DNA of 64,000 nucleotides from Paenibacillus larvae subsp. larvae (GCF_002003265.1 NZ_CP019687.1:1240001-1304000), one strand, 5' to 3'; shown: positions 33,371-44,486, numbered from the stretch's first letter. Notes: generated by a model from the sequence alone, not told the origin. Numbers and translations: made by a program.

Positions 33371-33916
33371 ATGGAAAATATAGACATTGGTAAGAAAGTT
33401 GAAAAATATAGAAAAGCTAAAGGATTGAGTAGTAGAGAGTTAGCAAAATTAGCTGAAATTACACCTTCAATGTTAAGCCAAATTGAACGAGGTTTGGCGA
33501 ATCCTTCTATTCAAACTCTAAAGGTCTTAGCTAAAACCCTTGATGTTCCAACTTTTAGTTTTTTACTTGAAGAAACAAATACGGATGATTTAATCGTAAG
33601 GTCCAGTAAACGTAAGAAAATGATCATTGATAATTTGTCTTATGAGTTATTGTCTCCTGATTTTACGGGTAATCTGGCAACGGCGATTATGAATGTTCCT
33701 CCGAATACTTCTTCATCAGAGAAACTTCTAGCACATAGAGGAGAGGAAGTAGCATTTATTTTAGAAGGAAAAATTAGGGTGTATTTAGATGAAGAAGAAT
33801 ATCTATTGGAAGCTGGTGATAGTGTGAAAATACCAGCAAATTTAAAACATAAATGGGAAAACAATTTTAGTCAAAATGCAGTTATATTATTTTCAGTTAC
33901 CCCACCCGCGTTTTAA
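33371..33916 (+). CDS. XRE-family regulator with cupin domain
   Basis: A protein of about 181 aa: N-terminal Cro/CI helix-turn-helix (about 8-62, GLSSRELAKLAEITPSMLSQ IERG), then a C-terminal cupin sensor (about 105-178, HRGEEVAFILEGKIRVYL and AGDSVKIPANLKHKWEN). Such regulators usually sense a small metabolite and control an adjacent catabolic gene, here dsdA, perhaps in response to D-serine. ATG 33371 or the overlapping ATG at 33365 context follows AAGGAG. Like dsdA it is AT-rich, so both probably arrived together. Confidence 0.85.
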   Translation: MENIDIGKKVEKYRKAKGLSSRELAKLAEITPSMLSQIERGLANPSIQTLKVLAKTLDVPTFSFLLEETNTDDLIVRSSKRKKMIIDNLSYELLSPDFTGNLATAIMNVPPNTSSSEKLLAHRGEEVAFILEGKIRVYLDEEEYLLEAGDSVKIPANLKHKWENNFSQNAVILFSVTPPAF

Positions 33917-34025
33917 TGTAGATAAATGTAAAATGTTATTCCACAATCGGGCGCAATTGTTTAATAATTAAATCCCAATTTCTCGTTTGTAATTGTGTTC
34001 TTTCAAATAAACAGGTCTTCTTTAT

Positions 34026-34079
34026 AAAAAAGGGAGCCCCCTCAAGTAGAAAATCTACTTTTGGAATAGGCTCCTTTTT
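34026..34079. terminator. bidirectional terminator
   Basis: GGAGCC / GGCTCC outer stem with AAGTAGA / TCTACTT inner stem, A-rich left and T-rich right flanks, between converging genes. Confidence 0.8.
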
Positions 34080-34098
34080 ACTATCAGACTTTTATCGT

Positions 34099-36658
<2,560 letters not shown>

Positions 36659-36682
36659 GCAATAATCCCCCTTCCTCTAACT

Positions 36683-36736
36683 GATGGGTTCGCGATATGA
36701 CCAGAAGGTCAGAAGTTATTATACCTTGAGCCCATC
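36683..36736. promoter_or_regulatory. dyad-rich operator region upstream of tetR
   Basis: TGACC AGAA GGTCA (36698-36711) lies inside a wider inverted repeat GATGGGTTC / GAGCCCATC (36683-36691 and 36728-36736). Either could be the TetR operator. Confidence 0.45.
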
Positions 36737-36954
36737 AACTTTTCAAGCTGTTTCTTGTGAGGAAAATATCCTTCAGTTTACAGTACAAAAATCCTGAAAG
36801 AATCTCGCTCTCTCTCAACAAAACTATGAAAATAAAAAGGCAGCCGGACAAGCGCCGTTTCCGTAGAAAAACCGTTACATATATTGGCATGAATACAGAA
36901 TTTGATTTTACCTGCCGTATGATCTTTTCTAAGTAAACATAGGAGGAGAAACCA

Positions 36955-37245
36955 ATGGAACTTAAAGACATTCAACGATCCTATGCGGCTATTCTGAGTC
37001 TAGGATATAACTGTCAGGTCGCATACCAGCTTCGGATGTACAAGCTGCGTTCTTTTGCAGGTCTGCTGGATTGGTTTAACTTTCCTGACACTTATTGAGC
37101 TGATCCGCCTGGTTATCGAGGCTGTCCGCATCCCCGGATCTGTATGCTCATATGCTAAAGGGATCTGACTGGTGGGGAGACTTTGGAGCCTGGAGTCTGA
37201 TTCTGAAAGAAATTCATTTGACTGCTTAAACTACCACACCTTTAT
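36955..37245 (+). pseudogene. DUF1796 (papain-like) gene, broken
   Basis: An excellent AGGAGGAGAAACCA site and ATG 36955 begin MELKDIQRSYAAILSLGYNC, then QVAYQLRMYKLRSFAGLLDW, the start of DUF1796 proteins, putative cysteine peptidases found with surface-glycan genes. The frame ends after 47 residues. Short homologous pieces continue in other frames (IELIRLV, YHTFIERR) up to the next gene, so it has suffered several deletions or shifts. Confidence 0.6.
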
Positions 37246-37260
37246 AGAAAGGAGATTGTT

Positions 37261-37830
37261 ATGGGAATCGTCATCTATCCGCCTACTATTGATTGAGGCT
37301 TTATGAAGCAGCGGCCTCAACAACTGATGAGCCAGTTTGCCTCACATAGACATCTCACTTTTTATTTGGATCTAAGGGAAAATAAAAGACAATTTAACTC
37401 TAATGCGGAACTGATAGGCTATCAAAATTATGAACAGCTTCCGGCATTGCTGGAACAAATAGATGTCTGTCTGATTCCGTTCAAAAGAAAACCTGTTGTT
37501 TCCACTAATCTGCCCGAAGTCCGCAAGCTGCAGCCTTATGTACGTCTTGCCGATACTCCTGAAAGCTTCATAAATGAAGTAAGAAAAGCTTACAGCATAA
37601 GAGGTAAACAAGTGAAAAAACGAAGCCAGTATGTGCCCAGACATTTTCCAGGTTTCAGTTCTTCTTGCGGTCCTGTGCCGAAGATTCCCACATATAGTGC
37701 CAGCAGCTTTTCTCTTGAAATTTATCCCAGGATTTTCCTCTCATTGGCAGCAAACCTTCGGGAGAGTATCAGTGTCTCTTCCAAACGAAGAACCCGTTGC
37801 CCGGAACATTCGTTAAAGCCTATTTAGACT
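37261..37830 (+). pseudogene. TuaH-like glycosyltransferase gene, broken
   Basis: GGAGATTGTT precedes ATG 37261, giving MGIVIYPPTID, then TGA where related proteins have Trp, then GFMKQRPQQLMSQFASHRHL, NAELIGYQNYEQLPALLEQI and DVCLIPFKRKP / VVSTNLPEVRKLQPYV. Relative to intact TuaH-type enzymes (about 390 aa) it has the nonsense codon, a large internal deletion after about residue 35, and loss of the nucleotide-sugar loop between FKRKP and VVSTN. The following sequence is out of frame. Confidence 0.65.
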
Positions 37831-38055
37831 TCCGTCTTACTTTGCCTCCTGCCGTGAATCCAGCTGCGGAACTGATTCTGCAAGCTACAGAATAACCGTG
37901 GGTACGGACGGAAGTCTCATTTGCCAGGCAGCCGCCAGTCACCTTTCTGGCCTCTGTTCCGCTTGAACAGACACTTCAAGAAACCGTATCCCTGGATGTC
38001 ACACGCCATTTGCAGGCTGGAAAACCCGCATCTTTTCATCTGTCCACCTCCTATA
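37812..38055 (+). pseudogene. DNRLRE-like surface-domain fragment
   Basis: After 37812 the plus strand reads PGTFVKAYLDFRLTLPPAVN, AAELILQATE, a stop, then VSFARQPPVTFLASVP and VSLDVTRHLQAGKPASFHLS. The pattern (shared fold, then a 'QPP' and a 'LDVT..LQ' block) resembles the DNRLRE/CBM96-type beta domain. It is interrupted and without a start. Confidence 0.4.
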
Positions 38056-38065
38056 CCTTCTCCCC

Positions 38066-38266
38066 TTATTTCAAAACCCGGATAAATCCCACATTTCTCT
38101 CTGCGACGGTTACGTTTATAAACGGTTGCGTATAACCCGGGTGAGACACTTTAACAATAATATAATCTTCTTGCGAATCAATCAGACGGCCTTCCAAAAA
38201 CTGATTAGATTGGAACACTTCCACGTCCGATCCTATATAAGAACGTAATGCCTGACTAAGTCTCAC
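38066..38266 (-). CDS. DUF2642-like small protein
   Basis: A 66-aa protein (IGSDVEVFQSNQFLEGRLID, then EDYIIVKVSHPGYTQPFINV) with the SH3-like, beta-rich pattern of DUF2642 proteins. These occur in spore formers and some are coat-associated. It sits 12 bases downstream of a second, larger gene that also ends in such a domain, so the two probably form a unit. Role unknown; a spore-surface role is inferred only from the family. Confidence 0.6.
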   Translation of the reverse strand: MRLSQALRSYIGSDVEVFQSNQFLEGRLIDSQEDYIIVKVSHPGYTQPFINVTVAERNVGFIRVLK

Positions 38267-38278
38267 TATAATTCCCCC

Positions 38279-38694
38279 CTATTCTTCGTCTGAGAAAGTT
38301 AGAATATTTTGAAGAGGAATGAGTACTAGATCCCCTGTCGGTTCACTTAGTTTTACATAGTCTTCTCCTACTTCAATAACAATACCGGCAATTTCTCCCC
38401 GGTAGTTTGAAAGACGACTGCCCGTCCACCTTTTGTCCGCAAAATTTCGGCAATCTGACGAAGATGGCCTTCAAGCGCATCCGCCCTTACTGTCAGGTCA
38501 GCGACTTGACCGGTAACCCGGAGCAGATCCTTCTCCAGCTTATCTACCTTGTGCTCTAACCTTCTCAATCTTTTGCCCCATGATAGGCGGCCAAATCCCC
38601 ACCTTAAAAACAATCCTAGTTGTATCCCCCCTCCCGGGCGTTTGATTTCTTCTTGGAGACAGGACTCATCCTGATGATTTGTCAAAGGTCTCAC
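38279..38694 (-). pseudogene. coiled-coil plus DUF2642-like protein, frameshifted
   Basis: The first frame (38694-38368) gives a basic N-terminus, a coiled coil (LRRLEHKVDKLEKDLLRVTG, ADALEGHLRQIAEILRTK) and RAVVFQTTG before running out. A second frame continues IAGIVIEVGEDYVKLSEPTG, DLVLIPLQNILTFSDEE to a stop at 38279. Adding one base to the G4 run (plus-strand C4, 38397-38400) joins them into one protein of about 137 aa with a natural ending. It is either a sequencing under-call or a real frameshift. Confidence 0.65.
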
Positions 38695-38782
38695 TCCTTT
38701 TTTGGGTCGAAATTACTATAGTTTATGAAAGAAACCTGTACGAGGAACCGACTCTTCGAAAAATGATGAGATCAACTAGAAT

Positions 38783-38905
38783 TGTTTAACGGATCAAGCA
38801 GCATATAAGCAGATAGCTCAAGCCAATAACCCGTTTGGTGACGGTACTGCATCAGCAAAAATTGTGAGGTTTATTAAACAGAAAGTTTTCTCTATAAAGG
38901 GTTAG
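38783..38905 (+). pseudogene. 3' remnant of UDP-GlcNAc 2-epimerase
   Basis: NCLTDQAAYKQIAQANNPFG, then DGTASAKIVRFIKQKVFSIK, stop. This is the C-terminal signature of WecB/MnaA epimerases (NP-GDG-AS-RIV). An in-frame stop precedes it and the rest of the gene (about 330 residues) is gone. It belongs to the same surface-polysaccharide graveyard as the preceding remnants. Confidence 0.7.
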
Positions 38906-38945
38906 TAGACGGGGCTTTCCTTAAATCTATTCCCAATATAAATAA

Positions 38946-38998
38946 GAGGCTATCCATTCTGATAGAGAAATCATTTACCTTTCTCTGGGATAGCCTCC
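38946..38998 (-). terminator. terminator-like hairpin after HAD phosphatase gene
   Basis: GAGGCTATCC / GGATAGCCTC outer stem and AGAGAAA / TTTCTCT inner stem, directly downstream of the gene; the T tract is weak. Confidence 0.55.
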
Positions 38999-39006
38999 TG
39001 CCCTGT

Positions 39007-39819
39007 CTATATAGCAGGCTCTGGAACCTTTTTTTCCCCGTTATCAATCAGTCCCATAGCCTTAAGCCCTTTACGGATACCGTCTTCTCCGATCGGGGCA
39101 GTCACATAATCTGCTACCCTCTTCAGCTCAGGAACCGCATTTCCCATCGCGATACCATGCCCTACAAGAGAAAGCATTTCAATATCATTACGTCCGTCTC
39201 CAAACGCATAGGCATGCTGGGCGGGGATATTAAGCTTATCCAGCATAATCTCGATTCCTTTAGCTTTGGAACAGCCTTTGGGAAGCACGTCCATTGCGAC
39301 CTCATGCCAGCGTACAAAATCAAACTGGGGAAATCGTTCCCGGTATACATGCTCCTCGTCTTCTGTACAGAATAGAAGCGCCTGATAAATGGCATGTTCT
39401 TTATAGTACCGCGAATGGATAACAGGATACTCCATCAGCAGTTCACCGAAACTTGTCACGATGTGAGGATGCCCCAAATCTTTCGTTCCAATGCCTTTGC
39501 TGCTGCAGAAAGCTACTGCGTGATTCCGGGAAAATGCCTCCCCTGCAAGCTCTTCCAAATGTTCAAGCGCAATGGGATTGTCATAAATTACTTCTCCTTC
39601 ATAAACTACATACTGCCCATTTATAGAAATATAGGAATCTATACGAAGTTCCTTGCGAATGGAACTAAAATAGGCCGGGATTCGTCCCGTAGAAATAACG
39701 GTGGAAATTCCTTTCTGCTGCAATTCATGAATGGCTTGCTTGGCTGATTCAGGAATCTTACGGTCCTCATGATGAAGCAGCGTACCGTCTACATCGAAAA
39801 ATACAATCTGTTTCTCCAT
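39007..39819 (-). CDS. HAD-superfamily Cof-type phosphatase
   Basis: A 270-aa cytosolic hydrolase of the Cof/HAD-IIB group that removes phosphate from sugar or nucleotide phosphates or flavin. Motif I is FFDVDGTLL near the N-terminus, motif II STGR, motif III a Lys in KGCSKAKG, and motif IV FGDGRNDIEML. ATG 39819 follows GGGGGTAGAC and starts just before motif I; the frame extends 13 residues further upstream without a good site. Substrate unknown. It is transcribed alone. Confidence 0.87.
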   Translation of the reverse strand: MEKQIVFFDVDGTLLHHEDRKIPESAKQAIHELQQKGISTVISTGRIPAYFSSIRKELRIDSYISINGQYVVYEGEVIYDNPIALEHLEELAGEAFSRNHAVAFCSSKGIGTKDLGHPHIVTSFGELLMEYPVIHSRYYKEHAIYQALLFCTEDEEHVYRERFPQFDFVRWHEVAMDVLPKGCSKAKGIEIMLDKLNIPAQHAYAFGDGRNDIEMLSLVGHGIAMGNAVPELKRVADYVTAPIGEDGIRKGLKAMGLIDNGEKKVPEPAI

Positions 39820-40055
39820 GTCTACCCCCTTATGATTTATGGGGTCCGTTTCCGTCACGCCCTTGGGAGAATTCCGTTAGGTAACGCCGGAAATCGGACC
39901 TCTGTTTGTTCATAGGCAGCGTTTCAGTCCTTTTTTTAAAACGACTTTACGCTACAGTTTTCATTGTAAAATATGAAAAGCATTTCAGGGCAAGTGTTTT
40001 CCCCCCTTTTTTTTGCTAAAATACAGGTAGCTCATGAACAAGGAGAGAAGATACT

Positions 40056-41045
40056 ATGGCCAATATCAAACAGATTGCCATAGCGGCGGGAGTTTCGGTA
40101 ACTACTGTCTCCAGAGTATTGAACGGCCATCCTTATGTAAGCCGGGAAAAAAGAGAGGCTGTGCTTAAAGCCGTCAAGGATTTAAACTATGCCCGTAATT
40201 TAAATGCCGTACATCTGGTCAAGGGCAAAACCAATTTAATCGGAGTTATTATTCCTTACATAACGAATTCTCATTTCAATTATTTGCTTGCAGGTATTGC
40301 CGACCTGGCATTGAAATATGGTTTTCAGCTGATTTTGTTTCAGACCGATTATAATCCGGATGAAGAACGAAACGTCCTGCATCTTCTGAAAATGAAGCAA
40401 ATTGACGGTATTATCATATGTTCGAAAACAATCTCTTGGGAGGAAATCACCCCTTACACGGAGCACGGCCCGATTGTAGCCTGTGATGATCCCGGGCAGT
40501 TCCCGGTTTCAGCCGCTTATATCAATCACTATGAAAGCTTCAAGGCGGGAATGGATTACTTAATTGGTACCGGACATAGAAAAATAGGGTACTGTATTAA
40601 CCGTAGTACCAGTTATAACAGCAAAAAACGGGAAAAAGCATACAGGGATGCTTTGGCCTCAATTGGAGAACCTGTCCGTGAGGAATGGATTTTTCGGGGT
40701 TGTTTATACCACCAGGACGGCGTTCGTGTCGTCAACCATATATGCGGGCTCAAGGATAGACCGACTGCTATCCTCGTGGCCGGGGATGAGGTTGCTTCAG
40801 GCATTCTTACACAGGCCAGACACGCAGGAATCCGCGTTCCTGAGGATTTATTCATTTTTGGTTTTGACTTTCAGTACATAGGGGAGCTATTGCAGCTTCC
40901 GACTGTGAATAATCCCATCTCAGATATAGGACGCCGTGCTTTTGAGATTTTATACCACCACTTGAAAGAAGAAACAGCGGAACCGGTAAAAGCTGAATTG
41001 AAATTCAGCTTTATACATCGCGGCCAAAAGGATGTGAGAACATGA
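40056..41045 (+). CDS. LacI-family transcriptional regulator
   Basis: A 329-aa regulator: N-terminal LacI helix-turn-helix and hinge (residues 1-60, with AIAAGVSVTTVSRVLNGHPY), then a periplasmic-binding-like sensor domain (GVIIPYITNSHFNYLLAGIA, through ILVAGDEVASGILTQARHAG). It resembles sugar-responsive repressors, but the ligand is not evident because no sugar operon is adjacent. AAGGAGAGAAG precedes ATG. Its stop overlaps, as ATGA, the start of a decayed mgtE gene, so the two were once co-transcribed. Confidence 0.88.
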   Translation: MANIKQIAIAAGVSVTTVSRVLNGHPYVSREKREAVLKAVKDLNYARNLNAVHLVKGKTNLIGVIIPYITNSHFNYLLAGIADLALKYGFQLILFQTDYNPDEERNVLHLLKMKQIDGIIICSKTISWEEITPYTEHGPIVACDDPGQFPVSAAYINHYESFKAGMDYLIGTGHRKIGYCINRSTSYNSKKREKAYRDALASIGEPVREEWIFRGCLYHQDGVRVVNHICGLKDRPTAILVAGDEVASGILTQARHAGIRVPEDLFIFGFDFQYIGELLQLPTVNNPISDIGRRAFEILYHHLKEETAEPVKAELKFSFIHRGQKDVRT

Positions 41046-41920
41046 CACAACACAAAAAAACAGATGAAGAAGCGGTTTCCCGTTTTATCGAAATTCTTCA
41101 CCGCCAGGTCAGGAGGAACTTAAAGGTTACCTCCGTCATATCCAACCGTACGACCTTGCCTTTTTATATCAACATATTCCGGTAGAAGACCAGCAAATCC
41201 TGCTGCATCAATTGACTACTTCCCAATTAGTGAGTCTGATCGAGGAAGTCGATGTTGCTTTACAGTTGGATATTTTTCAGCGGATCGGAGTCAGGGAATC
41301 GGCCAACGTGCTGAACGAAATGGAAAATTTCACTTATGAAGCAAGAGGAATCTAAATCCGTAACTGAACTTATGGAGTATCCTCCGGATACAGCCGGAGG
41401 TTTGATGACCAACCGGTATGTATGGATTCCACGTTCGTTTACAGTGAGAGAAGCCGTGGCTAAATTAAAAGTATTCGCGGAAATCACCAAGCATATTTAC
41501 TATTTTTATGTGGTGGACAAAGATCGCAGGCTTATCGGTTTTTTGTCACATCGCGATCTCGTACTGGCAGACTCAGATGACCTCGTCGAAGACTTAATGT
41601 ATCAGCGTGTTATTTCGGTACCTCCCCATATGGATCAGGAAGAGGTGGCCAGCATCTTCCAGAAATATGATCTGCTTTCGGTCCCTGTTGTAGACGAGCA
41701 GGATCATTTGGCGGGAATTGTTACGGTCGATGACGTAATCGACGTTATGATAGAAGAAACCAACGAAGATATTGGGAAATTTGCGGCTTCCGGCAAAGAT
41801 ATAGATTTTCATACAAGCTCCTTTAGTGCGGCAAAACGCCGTCTTCCCTGGCTTATTCTTCTTCTTTTTCTTGGTATGCTTCCCGGCCGGTTCCCATTAT
41901 TCCGGGGTTTCATCGGATGA
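41042..41920 (+). pseudogene. magnesium transporter MgtE, decayed
   Basis: Begins ATG 41042 (ATGA overlap with the LacI-type gene). The MgtE N domain appears in three frames: DEEAVSRFIEILHRQ, then QEELKGYLRHIQPYDLAFLY with QLTTSQLVSLIEEVD, then SVTELMEYPPDTAGGLMTNR and both CBS domains (VVDKDRRLIGFLSHRDLVLA; VVDEQDHLAGIVTVDDVIDV). It reaches only the first membrane helix (RRLPWLILLLFLGML) before stopping; the pore domain of about 150 residues is missing. Two frameshifts and a truncation make it non-functional. Confidence 0.85.
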
Positions 41921-41977
41921 TTTCTGATCCTTATAGGGAAATGCCCGGAACCAAAGCCCGGGCACCGTTACAAAAGC

Positions 41978-42796
41978 TCATTCCATCCGTTTTTGTACAC
42001 GTTCTCTTTTCCGCCGGTGTTGTCTCGTATGGAATGATCTTCGTTTTCCCCGTTGTTTACCTGATGGTTTTAATGAACCCCATGCAGCAGCCCGGGTACG
42101 GTGAAGGGGAACGGATTCTTCCCTTGCTGGTGACTCCTGCTGTTCTATTTTCAAAAGCTCCCCTGAATGGCCGCTATCCCGTTTGAAGGTTGCTGCAACA
42201 GGTTCTTCCAAGTTTCGCCGCGACATTTCACCCAGTTCTTCTTTGGAAATAGGTTCTTTAATAACAGCAAAATGAAACATAATTTCATCTACAACATTCA
42301 ACTGGGATTGTCTGAGAATGATACGGTCTTCCTCTTCATACAGAGGAGTTGCATATTCCGGCATATAAAAAAATTCCTGTCGGATTAACCGGAAATCAAT
42401 GATTAAAGAAGGATTCGGGTTAAAAGCCGATAACGGCTCTTTCTTATAACCGTATTCAGCAACTTCATATATATCTCTTGTCAGATAACGGGGTGTATGT
42501 TCATTAAACAAGTACCGGTAGTACGGATTTGCCTGATGATAGCCGTTATTTGCATAAGGCGCCAGGATACAAACAACAGCTTTATGTTTGCAAACCCGGT
42601 AGATTTCTTCCATAACGAACATTAAATCATTAGCATATTGCAACGAATGTGCAGCCAGCAAAAAATCCACTGATTGATCTTCAAGCGGGATTCCCTTGTT
42701 GAAATCACATACCGCATCTACTCCCGAATATTCCACTTTATCAAGGCCCCATGTGTCAGGATGCTTTTGAAGACCGCAGCCCAAGTCTACACGCAT
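41978..42796 (-). CDS. SAM-dependent methyltransferase with basic tail
   Basis: A 272-aa class I methyltransferase. SAM motif I is MRVDLGCGLQKHPDTWGLD, the acidic loop is SGVDAVCDF, and SVDFLLAAHSLQYAND with MEEIYRVCKHKAVVCILAPY follow, as in Methyltransferase_11 proteins. ATG 42796 follows GAGGGGAGAAAT; an in-frame ATG 17 codons upstream is less likely. The last 50 residues are strongly basic and low in structure (GKRRSFHTRQHRRKRERVQK). They lie opposite the decayed 3' end of mgtE, so the natural C-terminus may have been replaced by read-through. Substrate unknown. Confidence 0.72.
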   Translation of the reverse strand: MRVDLGCGLQKHPDTWGLDKVEYSGVDAVCDFNKGIPLEDQSVDFLLAAHSLQYANDLMFVMEEIYRVCKHKAVVCILAPYANNGYHQANPYYRYLFNEHTPRYLTRDIYEVAEYGYKKEPLSAFNPNPSLIIDFRLIRQEFFYMPEYATPLYEEEDRIILRQSQLNVVDEIMFHFAVIKEPISKEELGEMSRRNLEEPVAATFKRDSGHSGELLKIEQQESPAREESVPLHRTRAAAWGSLKPSGKQRGKRRSFHTRQHRRKRERVQKRME

Positions 42797-42899
42797 ATTT
42801 CTCCCCTCATTCCCACCTGGTTTAATACACCTTATGGAAGTCGTCATCGAATGGTATGGGTAAGAAAAGAAATTAGTCCATTGACTCGGTTAAAGGCAT

Positions 42900-43029
42900 T
42901 TTTTGATAAGAGCCATCAATCAAGCTGGGACAGGAAGCACTTCGTGACCGAAGTCGGGCAGAAAAGCCAGTTCCTTCTCACAGCCCAGATGATTGTAAGC
43001 TGCGAAACAGGCCAATCAATAAGTGGCAT
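42900..43029 (-). pseudogene. acetyl-xylan/cephalosporin esterase, internally deleted
   Basis: AAAGGAGGACATTT precedes ATG 43029 and MPLIDWPVSQL, the standard N-terminus of cephalosporin-C deacetylase/acetyl xylan esterase. In another frame it passes directly into AYNHLGCEKELAFLPDFGHE, the C-terminal end with the catalytic His (usually GHE). About 280 intermediate residues are deleted. The gene is dead. Nothing else is seen in 42797-43104. Confidence 0.55.
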
Positions 43030-43104
43030 AAATGTCCTCCTTTAAACAGCAGCCTGAGCGATTGACATTTCTAAATCTTGATGCAAGCCTCTTGCGGTTA
43101 TTAT

Positions 43105-43141
43105 AAAAAAAGCTGACAAGTTATAACTTGCCAGCTTTTTC
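43105..43141. terminator. trxB terminator
   Basis: AAAGCTG-CAAGTTATAACTTG-CAGCTTTTT, T/A runs on both sides, between trxB and the esterase remnant. Confidence 0.85.
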
Positions 43142-43149
43142 AATATTCG

Positions 43150-44103
43150 TTAAGCGTTTAGTGTCTTACTCCAATCTTGGGTGCTATGGCCTTCCAGATA
43201 TTTCTCACAGTCCATGGCTGCCATACAACCGCTTCCTGCTGCTGTAATAGCTTGGCGGTACTTGGTATCCTGTACGTCGCCACAAGCGAAAACCCCCGGA
43301 GTATTTGTTTCGGTCGTGCCCGGTTTTACAACAATATATCCGTGATCGTCGGTTTCGATTTGGCCTCCGAGGAATTTGGTATTGGGTGTATGGCCGATAG
43401 CGACAAAAATACCGTCGGTTTCAAGCAATTCTTCTTCACCGGTCTGATTATTTTTCACTTTTAGACCCGTTACCCCTCTATCACCAGCCACTACTTCAAG
43501 CGGAGTTCGGTTCAGGCTCCATACGATTTTTTCATTTTCTTTTGCGCGGTCCTGCATGATCTTCGAAGCTCTGAGTTCATTACGGCGGTGTACAACACGT
43601 ACCTCTGTGGCAAAACGGGTTAAGAAGTTGGCTTCTTCCATAGCGGAGTCGCCTCCTCCTACCACGATAATTTTTTTACCGCGGAAGAAAAATCCGTCAC
43701 AAGTGGCACAGGTGCTGACACCCCGTCCGACATTTTCTTTTTCGTTCAAAATTCCTAAATACTTGGCGGATGCACCAGTGGAAATAATCAGCGTCTCTGT
43801 AATAAGCTCGCCAAGGCCTTCCACAGACAACTTAAACGGTCTTTCAGACAAATTCACTGAATTGACCCAGCCCGTGCGGAATTCGGCTCCAAAGCGCTCT
43901 GCCTGCTTGCGCATACTATCCATTAATTCCGGGCCCATAATACCTTGGGGGAATCCCGGGAAGTTCTCCACTTCCGTAGTCGTTGTGAGTTGTCCGCCCG
44001 GCTCCGGACCTTCAATAACCAAAAGATTCATGTTTGCTCTCGCTAAGTAAATGGCTGCCGTCAAGCCGGCTGGTCCTGTTCCTACGATAATGGATTTGTA
44101 CAT
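43150..44103 (-). CDS. trxB: thioredoxin reductase
   Basis: A 317-aa FAD enzyme that uses NADPH to reduce thioredoxin in the cytosol. FAD motif GTGPAG is at residues 8-13, the redox-active CATC at 132-135, the NADPH motif GGGDSAMEEANF follows, and the C-terminal FAD block is TNTPGVFACGDV. Length is typical. AAGGAGGCAATCAGT precedes the ATG. It lies 122 bases downstream of a glutaredoxin-like gene on the same strand, behind a striking AT palindrome that may be the shared control region. Confidence 0.95.
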   Translation of the reverse strand: MYKSIIVGTGPAGLTAAIYLARANMNLLVIEGPEPGGQLTTTTEVENFPGFPQGIMGPELMDSMRKQAERFGAEFRTGWVNSVNLSERPFKLSVEGLGELITETLIISTGASAKYLGILNEKENVGRGVSTCATCDGFFFRGKKIIVVGGGDSAMEEANFLTRFATEVRVVHRRNELRASKIMQDRAKENEKIVWSLNRTPLEVVAGDRGVTGLKVKNNQTGEEELLETDGIFVAIGHTPNTKFLGGQIETDDHGYIVVKPGTTETNTPGVFACGDVQDTKYRQAITAAGSGCMAAMDCEKYLEGHSTQDWSKTLNA

Positions 44104-44225
44104 ACTGATTGCCTCCTTGAAGAGAGAAATTAATAGTAGATTTAAATTTTTTCTTCTTTATTACCCGTCCAATCCTTTTTTCCAATAAAATGATTGGGAA
44201 ATTTATCCTTGGACAAAAAACGAAG

Positions 44226-44459
44226 TTAATCCTCCAGCGCCTGACCAATGGCAGTCGGGTTCATACCTACTATCTTTTTACTGCCAATAACGGTGACAGG
44301 TACGGAGCGCATTCCCATATTATACAGTTCTCCGGCAAATCGCTCATTGGTATCCACATTGCGTTCTTCAAATACTACTCCCTTACTGTCCAGAAACTGC
44401 TTGACTTGGTTACAGTATGTGCAGTGAGTGCTGGAATACACAATTACATTCGGCTTGGC
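44226..44459 (-). CDS. glutaredoxin-like protein
   Basis: A 77-aa thioredoxin-fold protein with active site C14-T-Y-C17 (STHCTYCNQVK), the TVP-type cis-proline (MRSVPVTVIG) and a C-terminal GMNP helix start, as in NrdH/YtnI-like glutaredoxins. It probably receives electrons from thioredoxin reductase or a low-molecular-weight thiol (bacillithiol is likely here, since ypdA is 4 kb away). GGAGTGATAGAG precedes ATG 44459. It is the first gene of a likely unit with trxB. Confidence 0.82.
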   Translation of the reverse strand, partial: AKPNVIVYSSTHCTYCNQVKQFLDSKGVVFEERNVDTNERFAGELYNMGMRSVPVTVIGSKKIVGMNPTAIGQALED

Positions 44460-44486
44460 CATCTCTATCACTCCTTTACAGCCGGC

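Noticed and set aside
36735-36971. 78-codon minus-strand frame in the tetR upstream region
   Set aside because: No ribosome binding site and it overlaps the start of the DUF1796 remnant; composition is low-complexity.
37303-37827. a 174-aa intact gene starting at ATG 37303
   Set aside because: Homology-like sequence begins 42 bases upstream at ATG 37261 with a good RBS and is cut by a TGA; key parts are missing, so it is a pseudogene rather than a real short gene.
41917-42186. 89-codon plus-strand frame after mgtE
   Set aside because: Not recognisable as the MgtE pore domain and lies opposite the methyltransferase gene; no RBS.
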